NCBI GenBank assembly: GCA_038503035.1
Contig: JAVSML010018942.1
Span: forward strand, 1-64,000
Reading direction: 5' to 3'
From: Crocodylus rhombifer
Lineage: Eukaryota > Chordata > Crocodylia > Crocodylidae
Length of the DNA stretch: 64,000 bases
In this document: one piece after another, positions 60,931 to 64,000 of the stretch
How the letters are laid out: every line of letters begins with the position of its first letter
Numbering within the stretch: position 1 is the stretch's first letter
Made by a program: the position numbers and the translations under genes
The notes under the pieces: model-generated
What the model saw: only the letters and a program-made list of their open reading frames with translations
What the model was told of the DNA's origin: nothing
Database searches by the model: none

Positions 60931-61352
60931 CACTGCTTCGTGTGCACACACTCTTGAATCTTAATTCATCAAGAAGAGAAATCCTTACAGACCTTAGTTG
61001 AAGACACTACAAGCTATCTTTTATTCCCTGTATCTCAGTTTGGATACTGCCTTTTAACGGGTGCCTTTCAGCTACACCTGCCTTCTACTGCCATTGAAGA
61101 TTACTTGCAAACACAGCTCACACTGCTGCATTTATTTAAGCATTTATGCAAAATGCACACCCCCCCCCCTTTTGTTAGACACGGGCTTCTGTTTTTTGAT
61201 TGAAGCCCCAGATCTAAAGCTGCCTCACATACTTTTAACCTGAAAATCTGATCAGTGCAGGGGGTGATGCAGATTGAGTTAAGAAAGTAGTTTCAGATAA
61301 TGCACAGGCCTCTGAATACATCTGGCCAGTTGAAGGTGTTGGATCTACATAC

Positions 61353-61480
61353 GCTAGGTACAGACATTCAGAAAGCCCAAGGTGGAATTGATTTAAACCT
61401 TCATGGAGTTCTCTAAGCTGCATAGATTGGATCAGGAGTGAAGAGAACAAATGTTTGCCTTGGAAGAGAAGGTGCTATGC
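61353..61480 (-). mobile_element. Family A partial copy
   Basis: It begins GCTAGGTACAGACATTCAGA and continues GGAATTGATTTAAACC, similar to the left part of the inverted copy at 31114. The similarity fades after about 130 bases; no second end was found. Confidence 0.55.
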
Positions 61481-61945
61481 AGATGCCTGCATCAGGCTGG
61501 GGGTACTTGCACATGCTTTCCAGAGTGCTGGAGACTACTGAGGGCCCCTGAGCGGGAGGCCACCTTGATTGTGTGCCAGGTACACCCCCGCCCCCAATCC
61601 CTGCTGTCAGCCTTGGGAAGTGGGGAAACCAGCACAGAATGTCCCCCAGCCCTGCCCCTCCCCCCATCAGTGGCTGGCTGCCAGGGGCAGGGGGAGCAGA
61701 GCGGGGAGGTGGAGGCCAGCACTGTGCAGACCTGCCCCCTCTCTGCTTTCCCCTCCTCAGATGCTGCAGGAAACTCAGATCCTGTGGAGCAGCAGGTTCT
61801 GCAGCAGGGGTGGTGCTGCTGGGTAGAAAGACAGCATGGCACAGCTGAATGAGACTGATTCCCTGTGCTAGATTGGATCTCTGTGAGCCAGATTGCACCC
61901 CTTTGTGGTCTGCATCTGGCCTGTGGCCATAGGTTACCGACCCCT
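61480..61945. repeat. GC-rich decayed repeat with hAT-like right edge
   Basis: Frames on both strands are open, but none resembles a known family. The right edge (GTCTGCATCTGGCCTGTGGC, then CCATAGGTTACCGACCCCTT) resembles the end of hAT-type elements whose terminus reads AGGGGTNGGCAACC in reverse. A left partner was not fixed. Confidence 0.4.
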
Positions 61946-64000
61946 TTTTTGTGATGCATGATCCAAAACTGATTAGGATCAATGGTCTTTCTCTCTCTTT
62001 ATTTTCACTTTCATGGATTTTAGATCACACACCATGGCCAAAAAACAAAAAAAGGCATGTGAAGGCAATGTGTTTGTGCTGACAGCTTTTTTCCACAAAA
62101 ATGTCAAATCTGCTAGGTATTTTTTAAAGGTTTACTAGTATTAATAGGCTGGCCTGCACTCCCTCCTCCAAGTTAATAGTATCCCTCTGTCCCATTTATT
62201 TCTAGTGTTACCCCTTCGTATTTCATTTACCTACACACCCACACACAGAGAAAACTAGAGGAATATGACTTTAAAATAAGAGCGAGCAAATGTAGAAATT
62301 TCCAAAGTGAAGCACTTAAAATTTTTCATTGGTAAGTGACTGCAGAGCTCTTGTCTATTATATTCTTTAAAGTGATGGAAAAGGGGATTTTTAAAAAATC
62401 TATCGTGCTGAAATACAATGAAAAATCTTCATTAGAACAGGTAGGCTTTTTAATGGCCTTAAAATGAATTCAAAATTAAGTCTCCCTCCAAGTGATAGAA
62501 ATTTGTCAGATCTGCATCATGCATCATATCATTGGGATTCCCTAGATGTTAACTCCTCAGAGTAGGGTTGTTGTTATGTTCTGTTTGTACATCTTCTAGC
62601 ACAGTTGAGTTTTTGTTCACAGTCTGGGTCTTGGATGTGCTAGCTTATCATAATTACTAACTAATGCAGCATGTCAGGCATCAAAACTGTATGCTTGTTC
62701 CAACTGGGAAGGGCTATCACGGTTTCTCATTCTGCCATGTTTCCCCTAATGTAATGGCCATGATATACTCCTTCATCTTTCTCACATTCAGTATGCAAAT
62801 CAGACTACCTGTTTCAGTTTTAATTAGACTCCTGTTTTGTTTTTGTTTTTTCTACAGCAGACTGAGCTCTGGGACGATTTGTTTTTAAACTTTCCTTGCT
62901 AATGGTGGGGGAATTTTAACCATCTTTTCTTTGGTAGTTGGAAATTATTTTATAAAGGGTACCCATCTTGTGTGGTGACAGGAAACATGGGAGAGCATAA
63001 AGGATAATGGCTAATTCAAGACAGATTGCTCCACTAAACTGAAAATGCATCAACTCTACTGAAAATTGAGATTCACTGTTTCAGGGTGAACCCTCAGTGC
63101 ACCATTCCCTTTCCCCTGCCTCCATGTGAGATGATGATGCACATGCCCCTGAACTACACTGACTCTGATCACTTGGAAAAGAAATCCCATATTCTGGCAT
63201 GACTTTCAGAAACCTGAAGGATTTGGGGATTTACATACTGTTCTGCTTGCTCAAATGAGGATGTGAGGTTTTACCTGGTGGTACTTTCCACTTTTCCAGC
63301 AATGGAGACCCCAAGTCTCATCGTTTTAGAATTCACTTATGCAAGAGCAAGTAATCTCTGATATGAAGTTAAAGCCAGTTACTGAGGCAAGAGAGCAGGT
63401 GGAACAGCAGATGAACTGAGGCTTGAGTAAACACCTTTGTTTGATCTTTTTTTTTTATTTCAAAGGCAGCTGCGAGAGAGAACGGGGAAACCTAACAAAA
63501 TGGGAAACGATAGAAATAGGTTTTAAATCTGTAGCACAGAAGCACTGCACTGAGGTGATTTTTATTTTAGAAGTGGGTCCAAACCAGAACCATTTATCTT
63601 ATTTTCACCTATTCCTCTCACTTTTGGTTTATAAATAAGAGTTTGTTAATGACTTTTCAATGTCTAGATACTCTCTCTCTCTAGGTATCTTGTTGGTATA
63701 TCTAAAAGTTATTGTAATGTTTTGTCTGGAGAAAAGGCCCATTTTCACTTGAAAACCTTGCCAGCCAAAACCTTTTGGATACTATTTGACTTACAAAAGC
63801 TTTTCCCTACTGCTTTAATATGGAATTTTCAATGAGTCAGTGAGGCTAAGTAGCTAAACAGTTGTGTCTCTTGAGTTCCCATAGCATCTGTTTTTTCTGT
63901 TTCTTAGAACATGTAGTTTGTGGGGCAAAATGTTCACTCTTGAGAAGACTGACCTGTGGAAGAACCGACTGGAGAGACTTGGCTGCTTCTAGAATTAATC
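61946..64000. other. Gene-free stretch to the right end
   Basis: AT-rich sequence with a T run near 63450 and a (CT)n run near 63671-63681. Two spots have pyrimidine tracts followed by AG (near 62860 and 63466), but the following sequence is not recognisable as an exon. Confidence 0.5.

Noticed and set aside
1..64000. CRISPR arrays, operons, ribosomal or transfer RNA genes
   Set aside because: No regularly spaced short repeats, no closely packed genes and no cloverleaf or rRNA signature were seen; the window is vertebrate DNA.

Overview
This is a 64 kb piece of a vertebrate nuclear genome. It is gene-poor, intron- and repeat-rich, and has two assembly gaps. The repeats are typical of a sauropsid: many CR1-type LINE fragments (five with readable reverse transcriptase or endonuclease code, plus 3'-end scraps), several non-autonomous hAT-like DNA transposons, endogenous-retrovirus-type LTRs and hairpin-rich MITE-like elements. 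The mix suggests a crocodilian (alligator-like) genome. A turtle is the main alternative, and no single base in the window proves either.

Only two host genes can be supported. The first is the 3' end of an HGSNAT-family gene (heparan-alpha-glucosaminide N-acetyltransferase, a lysosomal membrane acetyltransferase): the last two coding exons lie on the + strand at 9081-9193 and 9952-10133, with clean splice sites and phase. The second is a strong CpG island at about 47.56-48.80 kb that looks like a promoter. It is followed by a probable first coding exon of an unidentified gene (48758-48803, + strand), which would encode a short hydrophobic, signal-peptide-like N-terminus. The sequence from about 48.8 kb to the right end would then be its first intron.

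Layout: 1-9 kb holds hAT-like and hairpin elements, probably inside an HGSNAT intron; 9-10.1 kb the HGSNAT terminal exons; 10.2-10.6 kb a gap; 13.8-15.4 kb a minus-strand CR1 with the best preserved reverse transcriptase; 17.8-23.2 kb two copies of an ~0.8 kb terminal-inverted-repeat element (family A); 24.8-27.4 kb a hAT-type element with a recognisable 8-bp target duplication, then a CR1; 28.8-29.5 kb a solo-LTR-like element with a duplicated promoter core and a gap; 31.1-33.1 kb family A interrupted by a CR1; 34.3-36.4 kb a large composite containing a second LTR and a Tx1/L1-type LINE fragment with a CR1-like 3' end; 37.6-39.9 kb MITE, CR1 and a decayed Myb/SANT-like region; 41-42.8 kb family A, a 54-bp inverted-repeat element and a CR1 tail; 47.6-48.8 kb the CpG island; 57.1-59.1 kb a CR1 with endonuclease and reverse transcriptase remnants; 60.3-61.9 kb further repeats.

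No operons, CRISPR arrays, rRNA or tRNA genes were recognised. I did not find a convincing undescribed biological system. The most unusual items are the LTR with a duplicated TATA-containing block, the Tx1-like LINE joined to a CR1-like tail, the perfect hairpins conserved between dispersed repeat copies, the nearly perfect 54-bp inverted repeats, and the divergence of the HGSNAT-family exons.
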